Shown: piece after piece, positions 39,100 through 49,022 of the stretch
Layout of the letters: the number at the start of each line of letters is the position of its first letter
Position numbering within the stretch: the first letter of the stretch is position 1
Assembly: GCA_030528565.1 (NCBI GenBank)
Contig: JAUMYP010000003.1
Coordinates: 1 to 62,981, forward strand
From: Pseudomonadota bacterium
GTDB taxonomy: Bacteria > Pseudomonadota > Gammaproteobacteria > Xanthomonadales > Xanthomonadaceae
DNA: 62,981 bases
Reading direction: 5' to 3'
The notes under the pieces: generated by a model
Seen by the model: the letters and a program-made list of their open reading frames with translations, nothing else
What the model was told of the DNA's origin: nothing
The model's database searches: none
Program-made: the position numbers and the translations under genes

Positions 39100-40064
39100 G
39101 AACGCAACTCACTGGAACTGGAAGGAAAAATACCGGCCAGCTCGTCAAAGCCGAAGGCCAGGTTCAGATTTTGCATCGCCTGGGTGGCCGCGCCTTTCAA
39201 AAGATTGTCCAGCACGCTGACCACGACCAGCCGCCTGCCGCTGGCATCTACGGCAAAGCCGCCCAGCATGGCGTAATGGCGACCGGCCACGCGGCTCACC
39301 CAGGGAGCATCCGCGCTGACTGCCAGCAGCGGCTCGCCAGCATAGAACTCGCGTGTGTGCTGCAAGGCCGCTTCTGCGCTGATGGATGCTTTCAGATGCA
39401 GGTTGGCGGTAATGGTGAGGCCGCGAAAATGCGGCGCCACATGCGGCATGAATTCCACCGCTGCGGTATGGCGAGTGACTTCGCGCGCGTGCAGATGCCC
39501 GGTCAGCGCATAGGGCATCAGGTTGTCGCGCAGAAGCTCCGGGTTGTTCTTGTCACTGGGCGTAGTGCCCGCGCCGGAATAGCCGGAAACGCCAAAGCAC
39601 TGCACGGGTGCAGCCAGCTCCGCCTTGAACGGCGCGATGGCCAGCTGCATCGCCGTGGCATAGCAGCCGGGGTTGCTGATGCGGCGCTGCCCCCTGTAAT
39701 GCTGGCGGGTCAGCTCCGGCAGACCGTAATACCAGGCATCGTCAAAGCGGTAATCGGCGGACAAATCGACAATCACCGTATCCGGATTGCCCGCCTCAAT
39801 CGCCGCTACATAGTCGGCGCTCTTGCCGTTGGGCAGCGCCAACACAACGGCATCGGCACGGCGCCTGGCCAGCGCCGCAGCATCCAGATTTTCATAGCAG
39901 AGCGCGCCCTGATAGGCTGGATTGTGTGCGGCCAGCGTTTGCCCGGCCAGCTCGCGCGAGGAGACGAATGCCAACTCGAATTGCGGGTGTGTTGCGAGCA
40001 GACGAATCAATTCCGCGCCGGTATGGCCGCGTGCGCCGATGATGCCCAGGGTTTTGCTTTTCAT
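39096..40064 (-). CDS. argC: N-acetyl-gamma-glutamyl-phosphate reductase
   Basis: 322 residues. NADPH-binding start [19 protein letters not shown]; catalytic Cys in [28 protein letters not shown] follows. Reduces N-acetylglutamyl phosphate to the semialdehyde. Start at 40064 ([13 protein letters not shown]) 16 nt after the small membrane-protein gene. Confidence 0.96.
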   Translation of the reverse strand: MKSKTLGIIGARGHTGAELIRLLATHPQFELAFVSSRELAGQTLAAHNPAYQGALCYENLDAAALARRRADAVVLALPNGKSADYVAAIEAGNPDTVIVDLSADYRFDDAWYYGLPELTRQHYRGQRRISNPGCYATAMQLAIAPFKAELAAPVQCFGVSGYSGAGTTPSDKNNPELLRDNLMPYALTGHLHAREVTRHTAAVEFMPHVAPHFRGLTITANLHLKASISAEAALQHTREFYAGEPLLAVSADAPWVSRVAGRHYAMLGGFAVDASGRRLVVVSVLDNLLKGAATQAMQNLNLAFGFDELAGIFPSSSSELRS

Positions 40065-40080
40065 GGTGTCCTCATGTCGT

Positions 40081-40578
40081 TCATTGCTGCAAAGACGAAC
40101 ACTGCGCATGTACTTCCGGGCTTAGCAACTCGCCAAACAGTACTGCCCAGGTCATATAGCCGGTGAGCGCCAGCAACACCGGCACCACCAGTATCAGCAG
40201 CAGGCGGCCGCGCCATAGCGCATAGGTTTTGCTGCGAATCGGCGTGTCTTTCCACAGCCACATGCCCGGCCACGGCCATTGCCGGTATTGCAGGCAGCGC
40301 AGGCCATCGACTGCTGCGAAAAACAGCATGGCCAGCGGAAAAATAAGCAGCGGCAAGAGCAGGATGCGAAAGCGCAGGATGCCGGTGCAGGCGTCCGTGG
40401 CGGCCTTCACCCATTCAACGCCCCTGGGCATCGCTACATATATCCAAAGCAGCATGAAGGTCACGCAGGCCAACAACAACACGCCTTGAGTGATGCGGCT
40501 GACATTGCGCGGCGCGATGCTTGCGACGTCAGCGGGCGGCGTTTCCGGGCTGATGCGGAACCCGTCCTTGCTGCTCAT
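40081..40578 (-). CDS. small membrane protein inside the arg operon
   Basis: 165 residues with three clear membrane helices (about 31-50, 70-92 and 126-148) and a polar N-terminus. Trp/Pro-rich loop [15 protein letters not shown]. No motif I recognise. It lies between argB (1-nt gap) and argC (16 nt) on the same strand, so it must be co-transcribed with arginine genes. A role in arginine transport or an unrelated passenger are both open. Confidence 0.7.
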   Translation of the reverse strand: MSSKDGFRISPETPPADVASIAPRNVSRITQGVLLLACVTFMLLWIYVAMPRGVEWVKAATDACTGILRFRILLLPLLIFPLAMLFFAAVDGLRCLQYRQWPWPGMWLWKDTPIRSKTYALWRGRLLLILVVPVLLALTGYMTWAVLFGELLSPEVHAQCSSLQQ

Positions 40579-40579
40579 G

Positions 40580-41914
40580 TCAGGCTCCCTGGTCGCTCAA
40601 GGTGGCCGGGCGGCTGCGGCATTCCAGCACGCAGCGTTCAATCTGCGCAAAATCATCCAGGCCGTACCAGAACACCGTCCACTCGCCCTGCTTGCTGCTG
40701 CCATCGGCCTCGTCAAAGTAGAAACTGTTGACCGGATTCTGCCTGCGCGAGCGCCAGTACAGCACCGGGGTTTGCGCGCGCATTTGCGCCCATAGCGCCC
40801 GCCCCAGCCCCTCGCCCTGGGCTTCGTCGAGCACCGCGAACTTGTCCAGATACAGGCCCTGCTCGGTGCGCAGCACAATCACTGCGGCGCGGTAGTTTTC
40901 GCTGACCCAGGCGCGCGCCAGTGCGCTGCGCCCGAAGTAATCAGCCGCCAGCTTGCGCCCGAAGGCCGATTCAATCAGCCCGCGCAGGCGCACAAGGTCG
41001 AACGCCTGCCAGTTATCCGCGCACAGCACGCGCTCGCCACGCCGCACCAGGGTGCCCGAACCTTTGTGGGTAAACAGTTCCTTGGCAAGCTCGGCAGGCC
41101 GGGTAATCGACACCGAGGAGGACAGCGGCACGCTGTCCAGCAGCGCCCTGATTTGCTCAATCTTGAGCCGCATGCCGCCGTTAATCCACTCGGCCTGCAT
41201 CAGCTGCTGGTAATCGCTGGAGAGGTTGATGGAGTCAATCACCTGCCCTGCCGCATCCAAGAGGCCCCCAGTGCCGGTGAGGAACACGATTTTGTCCGGC
41301 TGCACTTCGCGCACCAGCGCATTGGCGGCAAAATCGGCATTGATATTGACAATCTGCCCCTCGCGGGTTTCGCCGAGGCTGGCAATCACCGGAATCGAGC
41401 CAGCCTTCAGGCTTGCCCGCAGCGGTGTCAAATCCACCCGGCTCACATCACCTACCAGCCCGTAGGTGGCTTCATCCTTCAAGGTGGCCTCGAACACGCC
41501 GCAAACAATCGAGGTGGCGCGGGTATCCAGCGCCTGCAAGGCTTCCACCAGCCGCAGGTTCTGCGCTTGCATCACCTGGCGGACGATGGCAAGGGTGTCG
41601 GCGCCGGTCACGCGCAGGCCATTGATGGTTTGTTTTTCGATACCGGCAGCGGCAATGGCTTCGTCCAGTTGCGGCCCGGCGCCGTGGATGACAATCGGCG
41701 TCAGCCCGACATCCTGCAAAAACGCCAGCGATGAGGTCAGCGCCTCCAGGTCATCGCGCAGCACCGCGCCGCCGACCTTGACCACCGCAAAGCGGGCGGC
41801 CTCCAGTTCGGAATAACGCTTCAGGTATTGGTTGATTTCCTTGCTGCTGCCCATGCTGGAGAGCAGCCGCAGGATGGTGAGACGGGTTTGCCGGTCGTGG
41901 ACTTCAAGGTTCAT
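40580..41914 (-). CDS. argB: bifunctional N-acetylglutamate kinase/synthase
   Basis: 444 residues, a fusion. Residues about 40-290 are an amino-acid kinase domain ([60 protein letters not shown]). Residues about 300-444 are a GNAT acetyltransferase ([50 protein letters not shown]). It thus covers the first two steps, making a separate argA unnecessary. This is the Xanthomonas-type NAGS/K, resembling vertebrate NAGS; feedback inhibition by arginine is expected on the kinase domain. Confidence 0.95.
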   Translation of the reverse strand: MNLEVHDRQTRLTILRLLSSMGSSKEINQYLKRYSELEAARFAVVKVGGAVLRDDLEALTSSLAFLQDVGLTPIVIHGAGPQLDEAIAAAGIEKQTINGLRVTGADTLAIVRQVMQAQNLRLVEALQALDTRATSIVCGVFEATLKDEATYGLVGDVSRVDLTPLRASLKAGSIPVIASLGETREGQIVNINADFAANALVREVQPDKIVFLTGTGGLLDAAGQVIDSINLSSDYQQLMQAEWINGGMRLKIEQIRALLDSVPLSSSVSITRPAELAKELFTHKGSGTLVRRGERVLCADNWQAFDLVRLRGLIESAFGRKLAADYFGRSALARAWVSENYRAAVIVLRTEQGLYLDKFAVLDEAQGEGLGRALWAQMRAQTPVLYWRSRRQNPVNSFYFDEADGSSKQGEWTVFWYGLDDFAQIERCVLECRSRPATLSDQGA

Positions 41915-41917
41915 GGT

Positions 41918-43003
41918 TTAGCTGCCAGAAACAAGGCGGTGGATGGATTGGGTGTATTGCTCAAGCTGCGCCAGCGCCACCCACTCATCAGCCGTGTGCG
42001 CCTGGGCGATGTCACCGGGGCCATAGACGATGGCGGTCAGGCCAGCGGCGGAAAACAGCGCGGCTTCCGTCCAGAAGTCCACCGCATCGCCTGGCGGCAA
42101 GCCCAAAGACGCGGCCAGATGCTCGGCCTCGCGGCGGCGGCTTTCGGCCTGCGCGGCATCACCTGCGGGCAGCGACGGGCCACGGAAGGTTTCCTCATAA
42201 TCCGTACCCGGCTCGGCAAAGGCCAGGAACTGCTGGTGCAACTCGTCCATGTCTTGCGAGGGCAATGGCCGGAAGCCAAAACGCACTTCGGCCTCGGGCG
42301 CGATGACATTGGCCTTGATGCCGCCCTCCACCCGGCCAATATTGAAGCGCAGCCCCTGCAAGCCGCCGAAGGCCTGCGCCGCATGTGCGTCCACATGCGC
42401 AAGCGCGCGTGCGCCCCAGCGCATCGCCTGATGCAGGGCGCTGGCCTGCATCGCCTGCGCGCCCGAGGCATGCCCTGCCCTGCCGTGAAACTGCATCCGC
42501 ACCGCACTGATGCCGCGATGCGCCAGCACTGCACGGCAGCCGGTCGGCTCGGCCACAATCACGTTCTGGAAGCCATGATTGCTGGCCAGAAAATGCGCGA
42601 TGCAGCGCGGGTCATTGGCTTCCTCGTCATTGGAAAACAGCATCGCCATATCGCCGCTTGTCGCCTGCGCCACGGCCAGCAGCCCGGCAGCCGCCCCCTT
42701 GATATCACAGGCGCCAAGGCCAATCGCGCGTCCGCCCTCCACCCGCAAAATATGCGGGTCGGCGCTCCAGGCGGGCGAGGCTGGCACGGTATCCAGATGC
42801 ACATTGAACAGCAGCGATGGCTGGCCGCGCACCGCCAGCAGCGACACTGCCCCGGCACCGTGGTCGGTGATTTGAATATCAAACCCCGGCAACTGCGCGC
42901 GCAAATAGGCAAACATCGGACTGTCGACCGACATCGCCCGCGGCGGATTGCGGCTATCAAAGGCCACCAGCGCGGCCAGATGTTTCAGCACCGCATCCAA
43001 CAT
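41918..43003 (-). CDS. argE: N-acetylcitrulline deacetylase (M20 family)
   Basis: 361 residues. M20 metallodeacetylase with NVHLDTVPAS, LGACDIKGAAAGLL, SNDEEANDP and HGRAGHASGAQ providing zinc ligands and dimer-domain contacts. In this operon, with acetylornithine carbamoyltransferase next door, the substrate should be N-acetyl-L-citrulline. Sequence alone cannot exclude acetylornithine. Start at 43003 overlaps the argG stop by one base (TAATG). Confidence 0.92.
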   Translation of the reverse strand: MLDAVLKHLAALVAFDSRNPPRAMSVDSPMFAYLRAQLPGFDIQITDHGAGAVSLLAVRGQPSLLFNVHLDTVPASPAWSADPHILRVEGGRAIGLGACDIKGAAAGLLAVAQATSGDMAMLFSNDEEANDPRCIAHFLASNHGFQNVIVAEPTGCRAVLAHRGISAVRMQFHGRAGHASGAQAMQASALHQAMRWGARALAHVDAHAAQAFGGLQGLRFNIGRVEGGIKANVIAPEAEVRFGFRPLPSQDMDELHQQFLAFAEPGTDYEETFRGPSLPAGDAAQAESRRREAEHLAASLGLPPGDAVDFWTEAALFSAAGLTAIVYGPGDIAQAHTADEWVALAQLEQYTQSIHRLVSGS

Positions 43004-44250
43004 TATTTTGCTCCGTTGACTTCCGCCCACAGCGTGCTGCTCATGCCAAACAGTTTGATGAAGCCCTCGGCCTCGGCCACGCCCCAGTCGGCTGACTGCG
43101 CATAGGTCGCGCCCTTGGCGCTCAACACATGCGGCGACTCAACGGCCACCGCATCCACGCGTCCGCCGTGGGTTTCCAGCAGCACTTCGCCATTGACTCT
43201 GCGCTGGCTGGACTGCAAGAACGCTTCCAGGTCGGTTTTCAGCGGGTCATGCCAGAAGCCCTCGTACACCAGCTCCACCCACTTGCGGGCGACTTCCGGC
43301 TTGAAGCGGTTTTGCTGCTTGGAAAGCACAGCTTCTTCCAGCGCCCGGTGCGCGGCGAGCAAGGCCGCCAGCCCCGGCGCTTCATAGACGATGCGCCCCT
43401 TGAGGCCGATGGTGGTATCGCCGGTATACAGACCGCGCCCCACGCCATAGGCGGCAAACAGGGCATTGAGCCGCGCCAGCAGCTGCGGCCCCGGCAGTGC
43501 CTCGCCATCCAGCGCCACCGCCTCGCCTTCGACAAAACGGATACGCACCCGCAGCGGCGCTTCCGGCCATTCGGCGCGCGGCTTGCACCAGCCACGAGCT
43601 TCTTCGCCCGGCGCCTGCCATTGGTCGATTTCGCCGCCGGAAAGCGTCACTCCCAACAGGTTCTCGTTGATGGTGTATTGCTGCTGCTTGGCGCGCACGG
43701 CAAAGCCGCGCTCCTCCAGATATTTCTGCTCGTAGGCGCGGGTCTGGGTGTGCTCTTTCTGGATTTCGCGGATGGGGGCAACGATGTGGTAATCGCCGCT
43801 GGCCTTCACCGCCAAATCAAAACGCACCTGGTCATTGCCCATGCCGGTGCAGCCGTGGGCAATGGCGCGCGTGCCGAGCTCACGGGCGCGCGCCAGCGCG
43901 GCATCGACAATCAGATAACGGTCGGACACCAGCAGCGGATACTGCCCCTGATAACCCTCACCCGCCCAGACGAAGGGTTTGACAAAGCCCGCCCAAATCG
44001 CAGGTCCCCCATCAATGGTGCGATGGCTGGCCGCGCCTAGCTCCGCCGCACGCTGCTCGATATAAGCGCGCTCCCCGGCATCCACCCCGCCGGTATCGGC
44101 AAACACGGTATGCACCTGCCAGCCCTGCTCACGCAGATAGGGGATGCAGAAACTGGTATCCAGCCCGCCGGAAAAAGCGAGCACGATGGTTTTTCCATCG
44201 GCACGTACGGCTTGGGATTGGGTAGCAGGCGAATAACTGGGCGATGACAT
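43003..44250 (-). CDS. argG: argininosuccinate synthase
   Basis: 415 residues. ATP-pyrophosphatase loop [35 protein letters not shown] and [15 protein letters not shown]. Joins citrulline and aspartate to argininosuccinate. Start at 44250, with AAGGAG 6 nt upstream; the longer frame to 44307 is not supported. Sixty-three nt separate it from argF'. Confidence 0.96.
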   Translation of the reverse strand: MSSPSYSPATQSQAVRADGKTIVLAFSGGLDTSFCIPYLREQGWQVHTVFADTGGVDAGERAYIEQRAAELGAASHRTIDGGPAIWAGFVKPFVWAGEGYQGQYPLLVSDRYLIVDAALARARELGTRAIAHGCTGMGNDQVRFDLAVKASGDYHIVAPIREIQKEHTQTRAYEQKYLEERGFAVRAKQQQYTINENLLGVTLSGGEIDQWQAPGEEARGWCKPRAEWPEAPLRVRIRFVEGEAVALDGEALPGPQLLARLNALFAAYGVGRGLYTGDTTIGLKGRIVYEAPGLAALLAAHRALEEAVLSKQQNRFKPEVARKWVELVYEGFWHDPLKTDLEAFLQSSQRRVNGEVLLETHGGRVDAVAVESPHVLSAKGATYAQSADWGVAEAEGFIKLFGMSSTLWAEVNGAK

Positions 44251-44313
44251 GAAAACTCCTTGGCACGATGGATGGCAGAACAAAGAAAAGCGCAGAACAG
44301 TACCCAAAGCGGG

Positions 44314-45342
44314 CTACGAGTCCCGAGTCCCGAGTCCCGAGTCCCGCAGCAATGCCGCCATCACCGCCTTCTGCACATGCAGGCGGTTTTCGGCCTCGTT
44401 GATGGCGATGCATTGCGGTGAGTCCATCACCGCATCGGTGGCCTTGACATTGCGGCGCAGTGGCAGGCAATGACTGAATACGCCGTTATTGGTCAGCGCC
44501 ATCTTGGCCTCATCGACGATGAAATGCCGGTGCGCATCGCGGATGGGTTTTTCCCTTTCCCACTGGCCAAAATACGGCAGCGCCCCCCAGCTCTTGGCAT
44601 ACACCACATCGGCACCGGCATAGGCGTTTTCAATGTCATGGCTGATGACAAGGCTGCCGCCGGACTCGGCCACATTCTGCGCCGCCCACTGCATATAGCG
44701 TTCATCCAGCAGGTAATCCTCGTTCGGGCACAGCAAGGTCACCTCCATCCCTAAGCGCGTGGCGATGGTCAGCGCCGAGTTCGCCACCGCAGTGTTCAGC
44801 GCCTTGGGATGATAAGTCCAGGTCAGCACGTATTTTTTACCGCGCAGGTCGCGGCTACCGAAGTGCTCCTGTAAGGCCAGCGCATGCGCCAGCTCCTGAC
44901 AGGGATGGGTAATGGTTTCCATATTGATGACCGGCACCGTGGAATAGCGGGCAAACGCCGCCAGCACCTTGTCCTGGCGGTCCTCCTGCCAGTCGATGAA
45001 CTTCGGGAAGGCGCGCACGGCAATCAGGTCCACATAGCGCGAGAGCACCCGGGCGACTTCGGCGATATGCTCCTCAGTCTCGCCCGCCATCACCGTGCCA
45101 AACTCAAACTCCACCGGCCAGGCATCCTTGCCCGGTTGCAGCACGATGGCATGCCCGCCCAGCTGGAATGCGCCCAGCTCGAAACTGGTGCGGGTACGCA
45201 TCGACGGATTGAAAAACAAGAGTGCAATCGAGCGCCCTTTCAGCGCATCGCCCCATTTGTGCTGCTTCATGCGCGCAGCCTCGGCCAATAGCGCATCCAG
45301 TTCGGCGCGGCTCCAGTCTTGCGTGTTCAAAAAATGTTTCAT
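44314..45342 (-). CDS. argF': N-acetylornithine carbamoyltransferase
   Basis: 342 residues. Transfers carbamoyl to N-acetylornithine, giving acetylcitrulline. It follows the Xanthomonas AOTCase closely: MKHFLNTQDWSRAELDALL, FFNPSMRTRTSFELGAFQLG, QPGKDAWPVEFEFGTVMAG, NMETITHPCQELAHALALQE and HCLPLRRNVKATD. Ordinary ornithine carbamoyltransferases lack the PGKDAWP stretch. The last residues (RDSGLGTRDS) are encoded by a 7-nt tandem repeat. First gene of the operon, behind the attenuator-like leader. Confidence 0.96.
   Translation of the reverse strand: MKHFLNTQDWSRAELDALLAEAARMKQHKWGDALKGRSIALLFFNPSMRTRTSFELGAFQLGGHAIVLQPGKDAWPVEFEFGTVMAGETEEHIAEVARVLSRYVDLIAVRAFPKFIDWQEDRQDKVLAAFARYSTVPVINMETITHPCQELAHALALQEHFGSRDLRGKKYVLTWTYHPKALNTAVANSALTIATRLGMEVTLLCPNEDYLLDERYMQWAAQNVAESGGSLVISHDIENAYAGADVVYAKSWGALPYFGQWEREKPIRDAHRHFIVDEAKMALTNNGVFSHCLPLRRNVKATDAVMDSPQCIAINEAENRLHVQKAVMAALLRDSGLGTRDS
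44318..44345. repeat. heptamer tandem repeat (GAGTCCC x4) at the argF' 3' end
   Basis: Four perfect GAGTCCC units immediately before the argF' stop (44316-44314). Because 7 is not a multiple of 3, each unit gained or lost shifts the frame and changes the C-terminus. Confidence 0.9.
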
Positions 45343-45366
45343 GGTGTTTTTCCGAAGGCAAAAAAC

Positions 45367-45391
45367 AAAAAACCCGGCACAAGGCCGGGCT
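45367..45391 (-). terminator. intrinsic terminator in the arg leader (attenuator)
   Basis: On the minus strand AGCCCGGC, loop CTTGT, GCCGGGTT and then TTTT, G, TTTTT: an 8-bp stem with one G-U pair and a long U-tract. It lies 24 nt upstream of the argF' ATG and 23 nt after the leader-peptide stop, so it must work inside the transcript of the operon, not at its end. CCGGCCT of its 5' arm (45388-45382) can instead pair with AGGCCGG (45426-45420) in the leader peptide gene. Confidence 0.82.
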
Positions 45392-45414
45392 GGAAAATCT
45401 GCATGCACGCAGTC

Positions 45415-45459
45415 TCACGCCGGCCTGTCAAAGCAGCGGCGGCGTGCACGCGAGGTCAT
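45415..45459 (-). CDS. arginine-rich leader peptide of the arg operon
   Basis: A 14-codon frame, MTSRARRRCFDRPA. Five of 14 residues are Arg, four of them in codons 4-8 (CGT GCA CGC CGC CGC). It ends TGA 23 nt before the leader terminator. The length, clustered codons for the pathway's end product and position ahead of alternative hairpins copy the his/trp/thr leader design. The Shine-Dalgarno is weak (GCGGGC). Translation is inferred; nothing but the sequence supports it. Confidence 0.65.
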   Translation of the reverse strand: MTSRARRRCFDRPA

Positions 45460-45559
45460 GCCCGCAGCCTGCCAGGCAGCGGACTGATAAGCGGCAGTGG
45501 AAAAGCATGCATTCATGGGCGGCTATGCTCGCATGCGCTTTGCAATTGGACAAGGGGCA

Positions 45560-45940
45560 CTACGGCCGGACTTCCGCACTCACCACCGGGGTGATACCGA
45601 TACGGATGCGCAGCCTGCGCCCGGGATTTTGCGCAATCCGCGAGCGATACTTCACGCCGCGATAGGTGTAATCCACGTCATAGGCAATCGGGCGGCGGTA
45701 CTCCAGCGGCACTCGCACCTCACGGCATTCACGCACCGCACTGCCCGGCAGTGGACGGCACTGCTCTCTTGCGGTGCTGGCGTTCAGCACCTGATAGACC
45801 GGCTGCACGCTCAATACCTGCGCATAGTCATAGCGTACCTGCTCGGCAGGCACCAGCCGCTCCTGTGCTGCAAGTGCAGCAGGCACAAGCATTACAGCAA
45901 GCAATAACCAGGTTTGCAGCAGGGGATGACGACAGAACAC
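45560..45940 (-). CDS. exported hypothetical protein (126 aa)
   Basis: Signal peptide of about 25 residues (LLQTWLLLAVMLVPAALAA). The mature part has RYDYAQVLSVQPVYQVLNAS, REQCRPLPGSAVRECREVRVP and YDVDYTYRGVKYRSRIAQNPGRRLRIRIGITP. Two Cys may form a disulphide. The YDYAQVL...V.P.Y and YDVxYxYRG...R.A..PG.R...R motifs occur in proteobacterial envelope proteins that normally carry a glycine-zipper segment, which is absent here. It ends 100 nt upstream of the arg leader peptide. Confidence 0.75.
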   Translation of the reverse strand: MFCRHPLLQTWLLLAVMLVPAALAAQERLVPAEQVRYDYAQVLSVQPVYQVLNASTAREQCRPLPGSAVRECREVRVPLEYRRPIAYDVDYTYRGVKYRSRIAQNPGRRLRIRIGITPVVSAEVRP

Positions 45941-46073
45941 GGGCAGTTCACGGCAGAAAATTTGCGGGCAAGTGTATGCGCGACAGACTGAACCCCAGCA
46001 TTAACGGCATGTTAACCACTCAGGCTGCATGCAAGCCGCTAGAATCCTTGCCCCACCTTTTGTCCTGCACGCC

Positions 46074-47450
46074 ATGACCTTGCATCTTTACAACAGCCTG
46101 ACCCGCCAGCCTGAAGCGTTTACGCCTGCCAACCCGGCCGAGGTCACGATGTATGTCTGCGGCCCCACCGTCTACAACTATGTGCATATCGGCAATGCCC
46201 GTGGCCCGGTGGTGTTTGGCGTACTGGCCGCCCTGCTGCGGCGGCGTTTTGGCGCATTGCGCTATGCCCGCAACATCACCGATGTGGATGACAAAATCAA
46301 TGCAGCGGCCAAGGAGGCAGGCACCCCCATCTCCGCCATTACCGGGCGTTTTGCCGCAGCCTACCGCGAGGATATGGCCGCGCTCGGCGTGGATGGCGCC
46401 TTCGCCCCGGATATCGAGCCTGCGGCTACCGAGCACATCCCCGACATCATCCAGATGTGTGAGCGCCTGATTGCCGAAGGGCACGCCTATGCCGCCGAAG
46501 GCCATGTGCTGTTTTCGGTGGCGAGCTTCCCCGGCTACGGCAAACTCTCACGCCGCGACCCGGAGGACATGCTGGCCGGGGCACGGGTGGAAGTCGCCCC
46601 CTACAAGCGCGATGCCGGTGACTTTGTACTGTGGAAGCCCTCCAGCGATGGCCTGCCCGGCTGGGACTCGCCCTGGGGACGGGGGCGCCCCGGCTGGCAT
46701 ATCGAATGCTCGGCGATGGCTGCGGCGCACCTGGGGCCAACCATCGACATCCACGCAGGTGGCGTGGACTTGCAGTTCCCGCATCACGAAAACGAAATCG
46801 CGCAAAGCGAATGCGCCCACGGCGGCCAAACCTTTGCCCGCTTCTGGCTGCATAACGGCATGCTGAACTTTGCCGGCGCCAAGATGAGCAAATCGCTGGG
46901 CAATATCGAACGGGTGCACGACCTGGTGCGCGCCCATCCGCCCGAAGCCCTGCGCTATGCCCTGCTCTCGGCGCATTACCGCCAACCGCTGGAATGGAGC
47001 GATGGCCTGATTGAGCAATCCATCCGCACCCTCGACCGCCTGTACGGCACGCTGCGCGACCTGGCCGATATCGAAGCCGATGCGCACATCCCGGCCAGCG
47101 TCGAAGCGGCGCTGGATGATGACCTCAATACCCCGGCGGCGCTGGCAGAAATCGCCCGCCTGGCGGGCGCTGCCCGCAAGGCCGAAGGCGACGCTGCCCG
47201 GCGCGATGCCAAGGCCGCACTGCTGGGCGCCGGGCAAGCACTCGGGCTGTTGCAACAAGCGCCTGCCGCCTGGTTTGCCCGTGGCGCTGACCAGAGTGAC
47301 GATGCCCGCATTCAAGCCCTGGTGGATGAGCGCATTGCCGCAAAAAAAGCCCGCGACTTTGCCCGCGCCGACGCCATCCGCGAGCAACTTGCCGCCGAAG
47401 GCATCATCCTGGAAGACACCCCGCAAGGCGTACGCTGGCAGCGCCGCTGA
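46074..47450 (+). CDS. cysS: cysteinyl-tRNA synthetase
   Basis: 458 residues, class [20 protein letters not shown] contains the first zinc Cys and the HIGH-type motif; WHIECSAMA and [10 protein letters not shown] supply the other zinc ligands; AKMSKSLGN is KMSKS. A DALR-like C-terminal domain ends the protein. Start at 46074 ([16 protein letters not shown]); 15 codons of open frame upstream are not conserved. Confidence 0.97.
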   Translation: MTLHLYNSLTRQPEAFTPANPAEVTMYVCGPTVYNYVHIGNARGPVVFGVLAALLRRRFGALRYARNITDVDDKINAAAKEAGTPISAITGRFAAAYREDMAALGVDGAFAPDIEPAATEHIPDIIQMCERLIAEGHAYAAEGHVLFSVASFPGYGKLSRRDPEDMLAGARVEVAPYKRDAGDFVLWKPSSDGLPGWDSPWGRGRPGWHIECSAMAAAHLGPTIDIHAGGVDLQFPHHENEIAQSECAHGGQTFARFWLHNGMLNFAGAKMSKSLGNIERVHDLVRAHPPEALRYALLSAHYRQPLEWSDGLIEQSIRTLDRLYGTLRDLADIEADAHIPASVEAALDDDLNTPAALAEIARLAGAARKAEGDAARRDAKAALLGAGQALGLLQQAPAAWFARGADQSDDARIQALVDERIAAKKARDFARADAIREQLAAEGIILEDTPQGVRWQRR

Positions 47451-47505
47451 GATGGCCCCCTAGCCCCGTAGGCTGTACGCCCGTCTTATGCCTGTTCAAA
47501 GGCGC

Positions 47506-47862
47506 TTACATCGTGAAAGTAGGCTTTTCGCTTTCCATCTTGCCCGCGATCATTGTTTCGATTTTGTCTTTCAATATCGCACTCTCACGCGTGTCATCAA
47601 ACTGCACACCGACCCCCGCCGGGCGGCTCTGGACGCCAACAGGGGTCACCCAGCACACCTTGCCCGATACCGGCAGTTTTTCCGATAAGCCCGGCAAGGT
47701 CACCACCATGAATACCGGCTGTCCCAATGGCAAGCGGTTGGGCGTTGCTGCAAACAGCCCGCCGCCTTTGATAAAGGGCATATATGCGTTGTACAGCATG
47801 GTCTCGTCGCTGATATTGACCGTCAGCATGGTTTGTCTGCTTACGCCTGCAACTGCGCTCAT
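47506..47862 (-). CDS. pilZ: PilZ-domain protein, type IV pilus PilZ
   Basis: 118 residues. It follows Xanthomonas PilZ: LYNAYMPFIKGGGLFAATP, LGQPVFMVVTLPGLSEKLPVSGKVCWVTP, AGVGVQFDD and the C-terminal EKPTFTM. Like that protein it lacks the RxxxR/DxSxxG cyclic-di-GMP motif, so it should act by binding PilB/FimX rather than the nucleotide. The usual neighbours holB and tatD are not present. Confidence 0.92.
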   Translation of the reverse strand: MSAVAGVSRQTMLTVNISDETMLYNAYMPFIKGGGLFAATPNRLPLGQPVFMVVTLPGLSEKLPVSGKVCWVTPVGVQSRPAGVGVQFDDTRESAILKDKIETMIAGKMESEKPTFTM

Positions 47863-47995
47863 AAGGTTTCCCCGCGTATTGGTCTGCAAAGCATAACCCC
47901 TGCTACGGCCATTGGCGCACAACGCCTGGCAATTGCGCCCACTATCGGCGCTCCTGTCCTACACTTGCCCTCCCCTTTACACAACAAGCACAGCG

Positions 47996-48937
47996 ATGGC
48001 CTCCAGCTTTTTCGCCCTGTTCGATGACATCGCCACCATCCTCGATGATGTGGCGGCGATGACCAAACTTGCCACCAAGAAAACAGCCGGGGTGCTGGGC
48101 GATGATTTGGCGCTCAATGCCCAGCAGGTCACCGGGGTTGAGGCCAGCCGCGAGCTGCCGGTGGTCTGGGCGGTTGCCAAGGGTTCGATGGTCAACAAAG
48201 CCATTCTGGTGCCCGCTGCACTTGCCATCGCCATGTTTGAGAGCTGGCTGCACGGCCGTGGCCACAACATCCCCATCATCACCCCGCTGCTGATGGTGGG
48301 CGGTGCGTTTTTGTGCTTTGAGGGCGTGGAAAAACTCGCCCACAAGTTCTTTCACCAGGAACAGGCCGCCGCCCATGCCGAAGAACACCGCGCCCACCTT
48401 GCCGATGATTCGCTTGACCTGGTGCAACTGGAGCGCGAGAAAATCAGGGGCGCAGTGCGTACCGACTTCATTCTTTCGGCAGAAATCATCGTCATTTCAC
48501 TGGGCACGGTGGCGCTACAGGCGTTCATCAAGCAACTGGGGGTGCTGGTGGCGATTTCGCTCATCATGACCGTCGGCGTGTATGGCCTGGTGGCGCTGAT
48601 TGTGAAGCTGGATGATGCCGGGCTTGCGCTCACCGGCCACGGTCGCCGCACCCGGGGCATGGCAGCGGCTCTGGGGCGCGCCATTCTGGCCGCAGCACCG
48701 TGGCTGATGAAGTTCCTTTCCGTGGCGGGTACGGCGGCCATGTTCCTGGTGGGCGGCGGCATCCTCGCCCATGGCATCCCGGCGCTGCACCACCTGGGCC
48801 AGACGCTCGGCCAGTGGCCGGCAGGCTGGCTGTGGGAGTCGCTGTTCGGTGCGGCGGTAGGGGTTGTGGGCGGTATCGTGGTGCTGGCCGCGGTCAAACT
48901 GATAAGCCGTTTGCGCGGCAAACCCAACGGGCAATGA
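47996..48937 (+). CDS. DUF808 (YedI-like) membrane protein
   Basis: 313 residues. SSFFALFDDIATILDDVAAMTKLATKKTAGVLGDDLALNAQQV is the DUF808 N-terminus. About five to six membrane helices follow, with a charged loop (HAEEHRAHLADDSLDLVQLEREKI) in the middle. Function unknown; inner-membrane location inferred. Start at 47996; the longer frame from 47912 lies upstream of pilZ and looks non-coding. Confidence 0.88.
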   Translation: MASSFFALFDDIATILDDVAAMTKLATKKTAGVLGDDLALNAQQVTGVEASRELPVVWAVAKGSMVNKAILVPAALAIAMFESWLHGRGHNIPIITPLLMVGGAFLCFEGVEKLAHKFFHQEQAAAHAEEHRAHLADDSLDLVQLEREKIRGAVRTDFILSAEIIVISLGTVALQAFIKQLGVLVAISLIMTVGVYGLVALIVKLDDAGLALTGHGRRTRGMAAALGRAILAAAPWLMKFLSVAGTAAMFLVGGGILAHGIPALHHLGQTLGQWPAGWLWESLFGAAVGVVGGIVVLAAVKLISRLRGKPNGQ

Positions 48938-49022
48938 ACCAAAACTCAAATACCTATGATGACTGTCGCAAAATCTTGCCAGCTTCAGCTTTATCAGGCG
49001 CTTTTCGTGGCAGGATAGTCGC

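Noticed and set aside
44318-44345. CRISPR-like array
   Set aside because: The four GAGTCCC units are contiguous with no spacers; it is a simple tandem repeat.
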